Shown here piece by piece: positions 32,622 to 41,221 of a DNA stretch of 54,572 bases. The stretch is from Chloroflexota bacterium (lineage in GTDB: Bacteria; Chloroflexota; UBA11872): NCBI GenBank assembly GCA_028874315.1, contig JAPPKM010000027.1, forward strand, positions 1 through 54,572, in the 5' to 3' direction. The translations under genes were made by a program, and so were the position numbers. Below the pieces are notes generated by a model. The model was not told the origin of the DNA. It made no database searches and was given only the letters and a program-made list of their open reading frames with translations. How positions within the stretch are numbered: position 1 is the stretch's first letter; each line of letters begins with the position of its first letter.

Positions 32622-35060
32622 ATGAACGCGACGGCGCCGGCCTTTGCCGAGGTCATCGTGGCGGCCGGCGACGTGCGTGGCGACCAGACCTTCCACTACA
32701 GCGTCCCCGACCGTCTGCGCGACAAGCTGCGTCCCGGCCAACTGGTCATGGTGCCGTTCGGCGCGCGGCAACTTCCGGGCGTCGTGACGGCGCTGGCCGC
32801 GAGTTCGCCGGTGGAGGAGACGCGCGATCTGCTGCAACTGGTCTGGGAACCGCCGCTGATCGGCGCTCGGCAGCTTGCGCTGGCGCGCTGGGTGGCCGCG
32901 CGGTACGGAGCGCCGCTGCGGGCGTTGCTGGATCTCGTTGGGCCGCCTCGTCTGGCCAACCACCTCCATGCGGAGTTCGCGGCAACTAACCGGAGTGGGC
33001 CGGCGAAGAAACTTGCGGCGAGTGAACAGCGTGTGCTTGATCTCTTGCGTGCGCGCGGTGTGCACTCGCAGGCCGCCCTCCGTAGCCGGCTTGGCAAAAC
33101 GGCGGCAACCCGGAGCGTAGCTCGCCTGGTACGCCAGGGGCTGGTGGCGCGTCATGTCAACCTGCGGTTTCCCGAGCCGGCGGCGGAGCGGTGCGTCACG
33201 GCCCTGCCCGTGCCAGACGGCCAGTGTCCAGCCGATCTGCTGCGGCGGGCACCCAGGCAGCGAGCGCTCTGGGAGCGCCTCCGGCGCGCCGACGGTCCCA
33301 TGCCGGCCGCGCTGGCATTGCGTGAGGCTTCGGCGTCCGGCCCGTCGCTGCAAGGCCTGGTTGCGCGCGGTCTGGCGCGGGTTGAAAAGCGCTGGTCGGC
33401 GTCGTACATCGTGGATGGCTCGGCCGGCGCAGCCGACGTCGGCGCGACGCCCGACGCGGCTGCCTGGACGAAGCTCGGGCGATCGCTGGGTGGCAGCACG
33501 CACGACACGCTGGTGGTTCAGGGCGTCGAGTTCGAACGACGGACCCTCTACGCCGCCGCCATCAGGCCTGTCGCCTCGGAGGGGCGCCAGGCACTGGTCG
33601 TGGCACCGGACGCGTCCACCGCCGCCGACGTGGCTGATTGGCTGGCTGCTCGGGTAAGCCTGACCGTGGCCGACGCGACGCGGGCGCGGACGCCGGCCCA
33701 GCGCGTGTCACTGTGGCGCTCGCTGCGGGCCGGGGAGATCGACGTGCTGGTCGGCACCCGCGACATCACGTTCGCGCCGCTTACGCGCGTGGGCCTGGTG
33801 ATCGTGGATCGCGAAGAGGACGCCGGGCACAAGAACCGTGTCGCGCCCAGGTTCCACGTCCCGATCTGCGCCAAAAGGCTGGCCGAACTCTTCCGCTGTC
33901 CCCTGCTGCTCGGAACTGAAACGCCGCGCGTCGCCACGTTTCACGCCATCGAGATTGGCCAGGCACGCCTGGTCATGGCGGAGCCTCGAATGCGATTGAC
34001 GCGGTTGCACGACGACCCGGATCGCCTATCGGGGGTGCGACGCTCCTCGGGGGACGCTGAGATTGTGGATACGCGCCGGGCTCCCGCGGTTGGGCGCTAC
34101 GGGGCAGTCTCGCGCGTGTTGTACGAGGCGTTGCGCGAGATCCTGGCGGCAGAGGGCCGAGCCGTCCTGTACGTCAACCGGCGCGGCATGGCGGCGCTGA
34201 CGATATGCCGCACCTGTGCCCATGTCTTTGAGTGCCCGCGCTGCAGCACCGGACTGGTGCAGCATCGACAGTCGGGGCAGATCGTCTGTCACATCTGCAA
34301 CTGGCGCGGCCGCGTGCCGCGTCGGTGCCCGGTCTGCGAGGGCAATCGCCTGCGCCTCTGGGGCTACGGCAGCGAGGCCGTGGCCGAAGCGGTCACGCAC
34401 CTGCTTCCGCGCACGGCGGTGGCGCGGATCGATAGCGACCGGCCGGCGCACGCAATGGATGCCGACGTTTCGGCGTTCGGGCACGGCGCGGTGCAAGTTC
34501 TGGTGGGCACGCAGCGCCTGCTGAGCTACGGCAATCGTCTGCGGGCCGACGTGCTGGGGATCGTACAGGCCGACATCGGGCTACAGTTTCCCGACTTCCT
34601 GGCCCCGGAGCGCGTGCTGCTCACGCTGTTGCGCCTGCGGAACCTGACGACCGGCGGCGAAGCGTCGGCGCGTACCGTGGTTCAAACCATGACGCCCCGG
34701 CACCACGTCATCCAGGCCCTGCAGACGAACAGTTACCTTCGCTTCTTCCGAACCGAGATGGAGCAACGCCGCAACGAAGGCTTGCCGCCGCTGCGCCCGC
34801 TCATCAAGGCCTCCTTCGGCCACGCCAGCGAAACCCGCGCCGAAGAGGAAGCGCGACGTGCGCGGCGGGAGCTCGACACGGTCGTTGCCGCCGGCGCGCC
34901 GCTCGACATCGACGTGCTAGGTCCGGCGCCGGCCTTCATCTACCGACAGCGCGGTCAATATCAGTGGCAACTACTCTTGCAGGGTGAGGATGCGGAAAAG
35001 GCGTTGCCTCTCTTCCACGGCGGCTGGACCCTGGACGCCGACCCCCTGGACTTGACATAA
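32622..35060 (+). CDS. priA: Primosomal protein N' (PriA) with degenerate helicase motifs
   Basis: PriA recognises stalled forks and reloads the replisome. The N-terminal fork-binding domain (FHYSVPDRL..LRPGQLVMVPFG, about 24-47) and the helicase body are recognisable over 812 residues. Walker A, normally GVTGSGKTEVY, reads GVEFERRTLY (about 301-310), with the lysine and glycines gone. The DEEH box reads DREED (396-400), and the QVAGRAGR motif is replaced by RLRNLTTGG (about 671-679). The eight zinc cysteines are all kept (529, 532, 538, 541, 556, 559, 569, 572). The protein is therefore probably ATPase-dead but structurally active, as known for actinobacterial PriA. It lies between gmk and def. 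Confidence 0.92.
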   Translation: MNATAPAFAEVIVAAGDVRGDQTFHYSVPDRLRDKLRPGQLVMVPFGARQLPGVVTALAASSPVEETRDLLQLVWEPPLIGARQLALARWVAARYGAPLRALLDLVGPPRLANHLHAEFAATNRSGPAKKLAASEQRVLDLLRARGVHSQAALRSRLGKTAATRSVARLVRQGLVARHVNLRFPEPAAERCVTALPVPDGQCPADLLRRAPRQRALWERLRRADGPMPAALALREASASGPSLQGLVARGLARVEKRWSASYIVDGSAGAADVGATPDAAAWTKLGRSLGGSTHDTLVVQGVEFERRTLYAAAIRPVASEGRQALVVAPDASTAADVADWLAARVSLTVADATRARTPAQRVSLWRSLRAGEIDVLVGTRDITFAPLTRVGLVIVDREEDAGHKNRVAPRFHVPICAKRLAELFRCPLLLGTETPRVATFHAIEIGQARLVMAEPRMRLTRLHDDPDRLSGVRRSSGDAEIVDTRRAPAVGRYGAVSRVLYEALREILAAEGRAVLYVNRRGMAALTICRTCAHVFECPRCSTGLVQHRQSGQIVCHICNWRGRVPRRCPVCEGNRLRLWGYGSEAVAEAVTHLLPRTAVARIDSDRPAHAMDADVSAFGHGAVQVLVGTQRLLSYGNRLRADVLGIVQADIGLQFPDFLAPERVLLTLLRLRNLTTGGEASARTVVQTMTPRHHVIQALQTNSYLRFFRTEMEQRRNEGLPPLRPLIKASFGHASETRAEEEARRARRELDTVVAAGAPLDIDVLGPAPAFIYRQRGQYQWQLLLQGEDAEKALPLFHGGWTLDADPLDLT

Positions 35061-35065
35061 CCAGC

Positions 35066-35566
35066 ATGGCCGTTCTCACTGTCCTCCCCGTGGATCACCC
35101 CATGTTGCGCCGCAAGGCCAGCCGCGTTCGGGGCGTGTCGGCCGGCCTGCGAACGTTTGTGGAGGACATGTTCGAGACCATGCAGGCCAATCGAGGGGCT
35201 GGGCTGGCGGCAACACAAGTCGGCCGACCCTGGCGGGTGATCGTGGCCGACACGGGCGACGAGCGCTTCGCCCTGATCAACCCGGAGGTCGTCCGCGCCA
35301 GCGGTGCCGCCGTCGAAGACGAGGGCTGTCTCAGCCTGCCCAATTGGTACGGACCAGTGGAGAGAGCCACGGACGTGACGGTGAAGGGCGTGGGGCTGAA
35401 TGGCAAGCCCGTGCGCCGCCGGCTGCGAGGCCTGGCCGCCCGCGTGGTGCTGCACGAGGTCGACCACCTGGACGGCGTAATCTTCACCGACCGTCTCGTC
35501 GACCCCGAGAGATTGCGCTTCGTTGACCCGCGCTCACCTGAAGCGCAAGAGCTGCGCGCGTCCTAG
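35066..35566 (+). CDS. def: Peptide deformylase
   Basis: Def removes the formyl group from new proteins. The 166-residue protein has the three diagnostic motifs: GAGLAATQVG (about 44-53), EGCLSLP (about 91-97, metal Cys) and HEVDHLDG (about 133-140, two metal His and the catalytic Glu). It follows priA by five bases and precedes fmt by five, the usual def-fmt pair for formylation and deformylation. Confidence 0.96.
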   Translation: MAVLTVLPVDHPMLRRKASRVRGVSAGLRTFVEDMFETMQANRGAGLAATQVGRPWRVIVADTGDERFALINPEVVRASGAAVEDEGCLSLPNWYGPVERATDVTVKGVGLNGKPVRRRLRGLAARVVLHEVDHLDGVIFTDRLVDPERLRFVDPRSPEAQELRAS

Positions 35567-35571
35567 GCGAC

Positions 35572-36525
35572 ATGCGAATCGTCTTCTTCGGCACCCCCGA
35601 CTTCGCGGTCCCTTCGATGCAAAGACTGACCACCAAGTTCGACCTGGCGTTGGTGGTCACTCGCCCCGACCGACCCATGGGTCGCGGCGGACGGCTGACG
35701 GCGCCTCCGGTCGCAACCGCGGCCCGTCAACTGGACCTGGACCTCTTCCAACCGCCGAACCCAAACCGGGCGGAGGCTCTTGAGGCCATCGCCTCCTATG
35801 AGCCCGACGCCCTTGTCTGTATCGCCTATGGTCGGCTTCTCGGAGCGTCGCTCCGACGCCTGGCACCGCCCGGCATAGTCAATGCCCATCCGTCGCTGCT
35901 GCCGGCGTATCGCGGCGCCTCTCCCGTCCAGGGCGCCCTGCTCGACGGCGCAATAGAGACCGGGGTAACCCTGATTCGGCTCGTGCGCGCGCTCGACGCC
36001 GGGCCGATCGTGGCCGTCAGACGCACGCCGATCGAACCTGACGAAACGGCAGCGGAGCTGCACGTTCGTCTGGCCGAAGCCACGGCCGACCTCCTGGTTC
36101 GCATGCTGCCGGCCTGGGTGGCGGGAGAGCTGGATGAGCAACCCCAGGACGAGGAACAGGCAACGCTGACCCGGCCACTGGAACGCGCCGACGCCGAACT
36201 CGATCTCCGCCTATCCGCTCGCGACCTGTACAGCCGCTGGCGGGCCTTTCAGCCCTGGCCCGGGACGCGCGTCAAGGCCGGGGAGGCAATCTGCGTCCTG
36301 CATGACGTACGCGTTGGCGAGGCACGGCTCGGTGCCGGCGAGGCTCGCCTGGTCGACGACGAACTCCAACTCGGCTGCGGCACGGGAACCCTGGCCGTTC
36401 GCGTCCTGCAACCCGCGGGCCGGAGGCGCATGGACGCGGCGGCGTTTGCTCGCGGCTACGGGAGTCTGCTCCAGGTGCCGTGGGGCCGTCCCTTTCCGCA
36501 GGCAAGGCCGCGGATCATCGAATGA
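35572..36525 (+). CDS. fmt: Methionyl-tRNA formyltransferase
   Basis: Fmt formylates initiator Met-tRNA. The 317 residues contain IVFFGTPDFAVPSM at the start, the catalytic NAHPSLLPAYRGASPVQGAL (about residues 103-122; Asn and His) and the Asp in LVRALDAGPIV. The C-terminal OB-like domain (FQPWPGTRVKAG onward) is complete. The ATG at 35572 gives the family N-terminus. It is tightly linked to def. The next gene starts 97 bases later. Confidence 0.96.
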   Translation: MRIVFFGTPDFAVPSMQRLTTKFDLALVVTRPDRPMGRGGRLTAPPVATAARQLDLDLFQPPNPNRAEALEAIASYEPDALVCIAYGRLLGASLRRLAPPGIVNAHPSLLPAYRGASPVQGALLDGAIETGVTLIRLVRALDAGPIVAVRRTPIEPDETAAELHVRLAEATADLLVRMLPAWVAGELDEQPQDEEQATLTRPLERADAELDLRLSARDLYSRWRAFQPWPGTRVKAGEAICVLHDVRVGEARLGAGEARLVDDELQLGCGTGTLAVRVLQPAGRRRMDAAAFARGYGSLLQVPWGRPFPQARPRIIE

Positions 36526-36622
36526 CTGGAAGCTCCGCTACGGTGCCGAACCGGCCCGGTGCTACCCTTAACTCGGAGACGCAGCGCAAACCGCAGCGAC
36601 TGCGCGCAGAGGCCCGCTCATC

Positions 36623-37348
36623 GTGTTTTTCCCCTTCATTGACCCGTTGTATCTCCTCCTGATTGCCCCGGCCTTCATCCTGGCCATGTGGGCGCAGAAC
36701 CGCGTCAAGGGGACATACAGGAAGTACTCCCAGGTCATGTCCAGTTCGGGCATTCCGGCGCACCTGGCGGCACGGCGGCTGTTGGACGCCGTCGGCTTGT
36801 ACAACGTTGAAGTCAAGCGTGTTCCGGGTGAGCTCACGGATCACTACGACCCGACCAAGAAGGTGCTGCGCCTTTCGGACGGGGTATTCGACAGCAACTC
36901 GCTGGCGGCCGTGGCGATTGCCGCCCACGAGGCCGGCCATGCCATGCAGGACAAGCTCCGTTACCCCTTCCTGGTGCTGCGGACGGCCATGGTTCCGATC
37001 ACGACGTTCGGTTCCCGTTTTGGCTACTTCATGCTGATCGGCGGGTTCCTGCTGGCCATGTTCACGGGCGGCGGCGAACTGGGTCTGGCGGTGGCCTGGA
37101 TCGGCCTGGCCCTGTTCAGCACGGCCTTCGTGTTCGCGCTCATCACCTTGCCAGTCGAATTTGATGCCAGCCGGCGGGCCATCCAGATGATGGAGAGCGT
37201 CCACGTCATCAGCGGCGCTGAGCGGCTGCACGCCAAGAAAGTGCTGGACGCCGCGGCCCTTACCTACATCGCCGCAATGTTCATCGCGCTGATGCAGGTG
37301 CTCTACTTCGCCCTGCGCTTGCTGGCTCTCTCCGGCAGTCGCGACTAG
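36623..37348 (+). CDS. Zinc metallopeptidase, YugP family
   Basis: This membrane protein of 241 residues has the protease motif AAHEAGHAMQ (HExxH, about residues 110-119) and the family N-terminus with YRKYSQVMSSSGIPAHLAARRLLDAVGL. It has an N-terminal helix and three or more further helices (about 130-175 and 205-235). It belongs to the YugP/DUF2268-like neutral zinc peptidases, whose substrates are not known. The start is GTG at 36623. It takes the place that rsmB holds in the Firmicute fmt-rsmB-rlmN order. Confidence 0.92.
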   Translation: MFFPFIDPLYLLLIAPAFILAMWAQNRVKGTYRKYSQVMSSSGIPAHLAARRLLDAVGLYNVEVKRVPGELTDHYDPTKKVLRLSDGVFDSNSLAAVAIAAHEAGHAMQDKLRYPFLVLRTAMVPITTFGSRFGYFMLIGGFLLAMFTGGGELGLAVAWIGLALFSTAFVFALITLPVEFDASRRAIQMMESVHVISGAERLHAKKVLDAAALTYIAAMFIALMQVLYFALRLLALSGSRD

Positions 37349-37363
37349 CGCAAAGGCGCTCGG

Positions 37364-38449
37364 ATGAGCGGTCCTCCGGGCTCCCTGCCGGTTCGTCCGC
37401 CAATAACCGGGGTGTCTGCGGGGGCTCTGCGTGCAGCCTTGTCTGGCGAACCGCGCTACCGAATCGACCAGGTCAACCGCGCGGTCTACCGCGAAGCGGC
37501 GACGAGCTTCGAGCAGATTCTGACCTTGCCGGCCGGGTTGCGAGCCAGGCTCGCCGAGCTGTTCAAATACGAGGCGCTGCAAGCCGTTCGCAGCGAAACT
37601 TCCGCCGATGGCACGCGCAAGACCCTGTTTCAGACCGTCGACGGCGCGCCGGTGGAGACGGTGCAGATGCCAACCGAGCGTTCCGGCGCCACGACCATCT
37701 GCCTCAGTTCCCAGGCCGGCTGCGGGATGGGCTGCACCTTTTGCGCCACTGGCGCCATGGGTCTCACCCGCAACCTGTCGTCCAGCGAGATCGTCGACCA
37801 GTTCCTGCACTTTCGACGGCGATCAAGTGCCGATCGCACCCCCGACCGGGCCGTGTTCATGGGGATGGGTGAGCCGCTGGCGAACGTGCGGGCGGTGGAG
37901 GTCGCGGTTCGGGCTCTGGTGGATCCTGCGGCTGTCGGCCTGAGCCCACGCCGAGTGACCGTCTCCACCGTTGGTCTGCCGCGAGGCATTCACGCCATGG
38001 CCGGCTGGAATCTGCCCGTAAGCCTGGCGATATCGCTGCACGCGGCTGACGACGACCTGCGAACGAAACTTGTCCCCGTCGCCCGCCGCTTCCGCCTGGA
38101 CTCACTCATGGAGGCCAGCCGCCGATTTCAGCAACAGGCCCGCCGGCGCGTGACGTACGAATACACGCTGCTGGACGAGGTGAACGACAGCACGTCGCAG
38201 GCCGCCGACCTGGCCCGTCTGCTACGTGGTCAGCGGTGCCACGTGAACCTGATTCCGTTCAATGCCTATCCCGGCGCTCGCTTTCATCCCACGCCCCGCC
38301 CCGGGGTCCGGGCCTTCCGCGACAAGCTGCGGGAGCACGGTCTGCGCGCCACGGTTCGTCGAACCCGCGGACGCGATATTTCAGGAGCCTGTGGACAATT
38401 GCACGCCGGGGCGCTGAGGGCTGACAAGCAACCCGGATCACGCGACTAG
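37364..38449 (+). CDS. rlmN: Dual-specificity 23S rRNA/tRNA (adenine-C2)-methyltransferase RlmN
   Basis: RlmN is a radical-SAM enzyme that methylates A2503 of 23S rRNA and A37 of some tRNAs. The cluster-binding CxxxCxxC is CGMGCTFC (about residues 121-128), and the second catalytic Cys lies in RGRDISGACGQL near the C-terminus (about 344). The intervening FMGMGEPLANVRAV and VSLAISLHA segments fit the family. The length, 361 residues, is typical. It follows the YugP-type gene by 15 bases. Confidence 0.95.
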   Translation: MSGPPGSLPVRPPITGVSAGALRAALSGEPRYRIDQVNRAVYREAATSFEQILTLPAGLRARLAELFKYEALQAVRSETSADGTRKTLFQTVDGAPVETVQMPTERSGATTICLSSQAGCGMGCTFCATGAMGLTRNLSSSEIVDQFLHFRRRSSADRTPDRAVFMGMGEPLANVRAVEVAVRALVDPAAVGLSPRRVTVSTVGLPRGIHAMAGWNLPVSLAISLHAADDDLRTKLVPVARRFRLDSLMEASRRFQQQARRRVTYEYTLLDEVNDSTSQAADLARLLRGQRCHVNLIPFNAYPGARFHPTPRPGVRAFRDKLREHGLRATVRRTRGRDISGACGQLHAGALRADKQPGSRD

Positions 38450-38465
38450 CCACAGGCTCTTCCGT

Positions 38466-38485
38466 GTCGACGAGACGTCGTCGAC
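38466..38485. repeat. Inverted repeat (hairpin) between rlmN and rpe
   Basis: GTCGACGA and TCGTCGAC flank a four-base GACG spacer, giving an eight-pair stem. An eight-base palindrome GTGCGCAC follows at about 38488-38495. There is no T-run, so it is not a standard terminator; it could be an operator or RNA structure in the 161-base gap before rpe. Confidence 0.45.
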
Positions 38486-38610
38486 GCGTGCGCACCTGAG
38501 CGATTCCAATTATCTTCGGAGCCGTATCGGGCGTGGGTCAGGGTTGGCCGAGATGCTCGGCACGTGTGCCGGGTGCCGCGCGGGCCGAATCGCATGCGGG
38601 AGCTAGTCGC

Positions 38611-39276
38611 GTGAGCCAGGTACTCATCGCCCCCTCAATCCTCTCCGCCGACTTCGCGTCACTCGGGCAGCAGGTCCGTGAGGCCGAGGTCGCCGGCGCC
38701 GACTGGATCCACGTCGACGTCATGGACGGGCATTTCGTCCCGCAGATCAGCTTCGGCGAACCGATCGTGCGCGCATTGCGCCCCGTCACAACGCTACCCC
38801 TGGACGTACACCTGATGATCGAGCCCGTGGACCCACACCTGGAGGCGTTCGCCGCGGCCGGCGCCGATTCGATCACCGTCCACGTCGAGGCGACGCCAAA
38901 TCCGGATCAAACGCTGCGGACAATTCGGGATCTTGGTGTTCGTCCGGGTCTGACGCTTCGTCCGAGGACGCCGGCCTGGGCCCTCTGGCCCTACCTTGAT
39001 CTTGCCGACATCGTGCTGGTGATGACCGTAGAACCGGGACGGGGCGGACAGTCCTTCATGCCGGAGATGCTGCCCCGGATCGAGCAGGTGGCCCATCGGA
39101 TGGATGAATGTGACCGGGACCGCTGGCTCCAGGTCGACGGCGGACTAAACGCGTCGACAACGGGTTCGGCGGTCAGGGCCGGCGCACAGGTCATCGTGGC
39201 CGGATCGGCGATTTTCGGTGATTCGCGGGGCGTCGCCGCCGCGATTAGCGGTCTGCGTGGCGACGTCGGGGGCTAG
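38611..39276 (+). CDS. rpe: Ribulose-phosphate 3-epimerase
   Basis: Rpe interconverts ribulose-5-phosphate and xylulose-5-phosphate. The 221 residues show the TIM-barrel motifs APSILSADFASLG, HVDVMDGHFVPQISFG (metal Asp and His), VHLMIE, and VLVMTVEPGRGGQSF (usually NPGFGGQ). The GTG at 38611 has GGGAG nearby and gives the usual N-terminus; an in-frame ATG or GTG further up (38533) would add an unrelated stretch. Its stop TAG is the complement-sharing CTAG with convergent rpmB. Confidence 0.95.
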   Translation: MSQVLIAPSILSADFASLGQQVREAEVAGADWIHVDVMDGHFVPQISFGEPIVRALRPVTTLPLDVHLMIEPVDPHLEAFAAAGADSITVHVEATPNPDQTLRTIRDLGVRPGLTLRPRTPAWALWPYLDLADIVLVMTVEPGRGGQSFMPEMLPRIEQVAHRMDECDRDRWLQVDGGLNASTTGSAVRAGAQVIVAGSAIFGDSRGVAAAISGLRGDVGG

Positions 39277-39479
39277 CCCAGCCGGTCGACTGTTCGAATG
39301 CAGCGCGTGCAGATCTTGACGCGCTGATAGCGCCCGTCAATCATCAGCCGCTTGCGCTGGACGTTGACCGACCACATCTTTTGCTTGCGCGGCGCCTTGC
39401 GTTCCCAGCGGCCGGACGCCGAGTGGCGAATGTGTCGGCCGAACTGGGGACCCGCGTCGCAGACTTCACAGCGTGCCAA
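39273..39479 (-). CDS. rpmB: 50S ribosomal protein L28 (zinc-binding form)
   Basis: The sequence (68 residues) has the L28 features MARCEVCDAGPQFG and KQKMWSVNVQ, with a zinc ribbon from CxxC at residues 4-7 and ICTRC near 57-60. It lies on the opposite strand between rpe and the fakA-like gene, the common rpe-rpmB*-fakA arrangement. The stop codon shares CTAG at 39273-39276 with the rpe stop. Confidence 0.95.
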   Translation of the reverse strand: MARCEVCDAGPQFGRHIRHSASGRWERKAPRKQKMWSVNVQRKRLMIDGRYQRVKICTRCIRTVDRLG

Positions 39480-39495
39480 GGGCGCACCTACTCCG

Positions 39496-39525
39496 TTGAC
39501 GCAATCCTGAGCGCGTCCCTAAGAT
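39496..39525 (+). promoter_or_regulatory. Promoter of the fakA-recG operon
   Basis: TTGACG (39496-39501) and TAAGAT (39520-39525) are spaced by 18 bases, upstream of the fakA-like gene and in the rpmB-fakA divergent gap. The boxes match the TTGACC -35 type seen before rpsU and tRNA-Gln. Confidence 0.6.
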
Positions 39526-39565
39526 CAAGTTTCACCATGCTAGCACCGCGAGAGCGTGGCCCGGA

Positions 39566-41206
39566 ATGACATTGACAGGCTCCCGGACTGAAGTCTCAGA
39601 CATGCGCGACGGCCGGCGCTTCATGCACGCCATCGAATACAGCCTGCGTTGGCTTGAAATCAACGCCGAGGCGATCGACCGCCTCAACGTCTACCCGGTG
39701 CCGGACGGAGATACCGGCACCAACATGGTGCTCACGCTGCGCGCCGCGGTTCGCGAGGCAACCGAAAACCCATCCGACAACGTCGATGTCGTCGCGGCCA
39801 ACCTGGCGCGCGGCGCCCTGTTGGGTGCGCGCGGCAACTCCGGCGTCATTCTGTCGCAGATTATTCGCGGACTCGCCGACGGTCTCGACGGCTATCGCGA
39901 GTTCGGCATCTCCGAGTTCAGCTTGGCCCTGGAACGCGCCTATCAGGTTGGCTACAAAGCTGTCACGAATCCGGTGGAAGGCACCATCCTGACCGTGGCT
40001 CGCGACGCGGGCGAGGCGGCCCAGGCGGCCCAGGCGCAGGTGGAGTCGGTCGAGGAGTTGATTGCGCAGGTCGTCGACGCGACCCGCGAGTCCGTGGCCA
40101 ATACGCCCAATCTGCTGGACGTGCTGGCCGAGGCCGGGGTGGTGGATGCGGGCGGCCAGGGCCTACACGTCATCTACGAGGGCCTGCTGCGGTCCATGCG
40201 CGGCGAGCCGCTACCGGAGACAGCTGATCTGGATCGCGCCACGGATGTTTTTGCCGCGTTCGCCGAGACCCACCAGGGCGACGAGCACGGCTTCTGTACC
40301 GAGTTCGTGGTGCACGGCACCGACCTGGACGCCGATGCCATGCGAAACGAATTCGCCAAGGTCGGTGAGTCCCTTCTGGTCGTGGGCGACGCCAGCCTGG
40401 TGCGCGTGCATATTCACACCGAGAAGCCCGGCGACGTCTTTAACGCGGCCATGGCCTACGGCGAGATCGATCAACTCAAAGCCGACAACATGGACCTGCA
40501 GCAAGCGCGCAACTTCGAGGGGGCGCTGGCCGAGTCGACCGAACCGCCACCGCCGGCCAACGGCGTGATCGCGGTTGCCAGCGGCGATGGGCTCGAAGAA
40601 GTGTTCCGCAGCCTCGGCGTGGACGTCGTGCGCGGCGGCCAGAGCATGAATCCCAGCGCCGGCGAGTTGCTGGAAGCCATCGATCGAACGCCCGACGACT
40701 GGGCCGTCGTGCTGCCTAACAACTCCAACATTTACCTGACGGCGCGGCAGGCGGCCGAGCAGTCCGAAAAGAACGTGCACGTAATCGCCACGCGAACCCT
40801 GCCACAGGGCTTTTCCGCCGCCCTGGCGTTCAATCCCGCCGACTCGTCGGAGGACAACGCCGAAGCAATGAGCGAAGCCGCCGGCGAGGTGACCACGCTG
40901 GAAGTCACCCAGGCCGTGCGCGACGCCGTGCTGGATGGCAACCCCGTGACCGAGGGCGAATACATGGGGCTGCTGAACGACAAGTTTGTGGAGGGCGGTG
41001 AGTCGCCACACCCGGTCATCATGCAAATGCTCAAGCGAGTCGCGGACGACGAGCCGGAAGCCCTCACCATTTACGTGGGGCAGGTCACACCGGCCGCGCA
41101 GGCCGGCGAACTCGCGTCCGAGATCAGCGAGCGTTACCCGGACATGGACGTACAGACGGTGGCGGGCGGCCAGGACCACTACGACTACATCATCGCGGTT
41201 GAGTAG
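39566..41206 (+). CDS. fakA: DAK2-domain dihydroxyacetone kinase-like protein (FakA/YloV family)
   Basis: This 546-residue protein has the DhaL/DAK2 nucleotide-binding domain (about residues 17-205; NVYPVPDGDTGTNMVLTL, GARGNSGVILSQ, VVDAGGQGLHV) followed by a middle domain with VRVHIHTEKPGDV and a C-terminal domain ending GGQDHYDYIIAVE. In Firmicutes FakA phosphorylates FakB-bound fatty acids for phospholipid synthesis. Here the partner FakB is not in the window, so the name is by family. The ATG at 39566 is used; another at 39602 is possible. It is followed by recG after 15 bases. Confidence 0.9.
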   Translation: MTLTGSRTEVSDMRDGRRFMHAIEYSLRWLEINAEAIDRLNVYPVPDGDTGTNMVLTLRAAVREATENPSDNVDVVAANLARGALLGARGNSGVILSQIIRGLADGLDGYREFGISEFSLALERAYQVGYKAVTNPVEGTILTVARDAGEAAQAAQAQVESVEELIAQVVDATRESVANTPNLLDVLAEAGVVDAGGQGLHVIYEGLLRSMRGEPLPETADLDRATDVFAAFAETHQGDEHGFCTEFVVHGTDLDADAMRNEFAKVGESLLVVGDASLVRVHIHTEKPGDVFNAAMAYGEIDQLKADNMDLQQARNFEGALAESTEPPPPANGVIAVASGDGLEEVFRSLGVDVVRGGQSMNPSAGELLEAIDRTPDDWAVVLPNNSNIYLTARQAAEQSEKNVHVIATRTLPQGFSAALAFNPADSSEDNAEAMSEAAGEVTTLEVTQAVRDAVLDGNPVTEGEYMGLLNDKFVEGGESPHPVIMQMLKRVADDEPEALTIYVGQVTPAAQAGELASEISERYPDMDVQTVAGGQDHYDYIIAVE

Positions 41207-41221
41207 CAACCTGTTGCGCGG

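Noticed and set aside
32319-33503. 394-codon frame opposite gmk and priA
   Set aside because: Arg/Pro/Gln-rich with no recognisable motif; a mirror of the real plus-strand genes.
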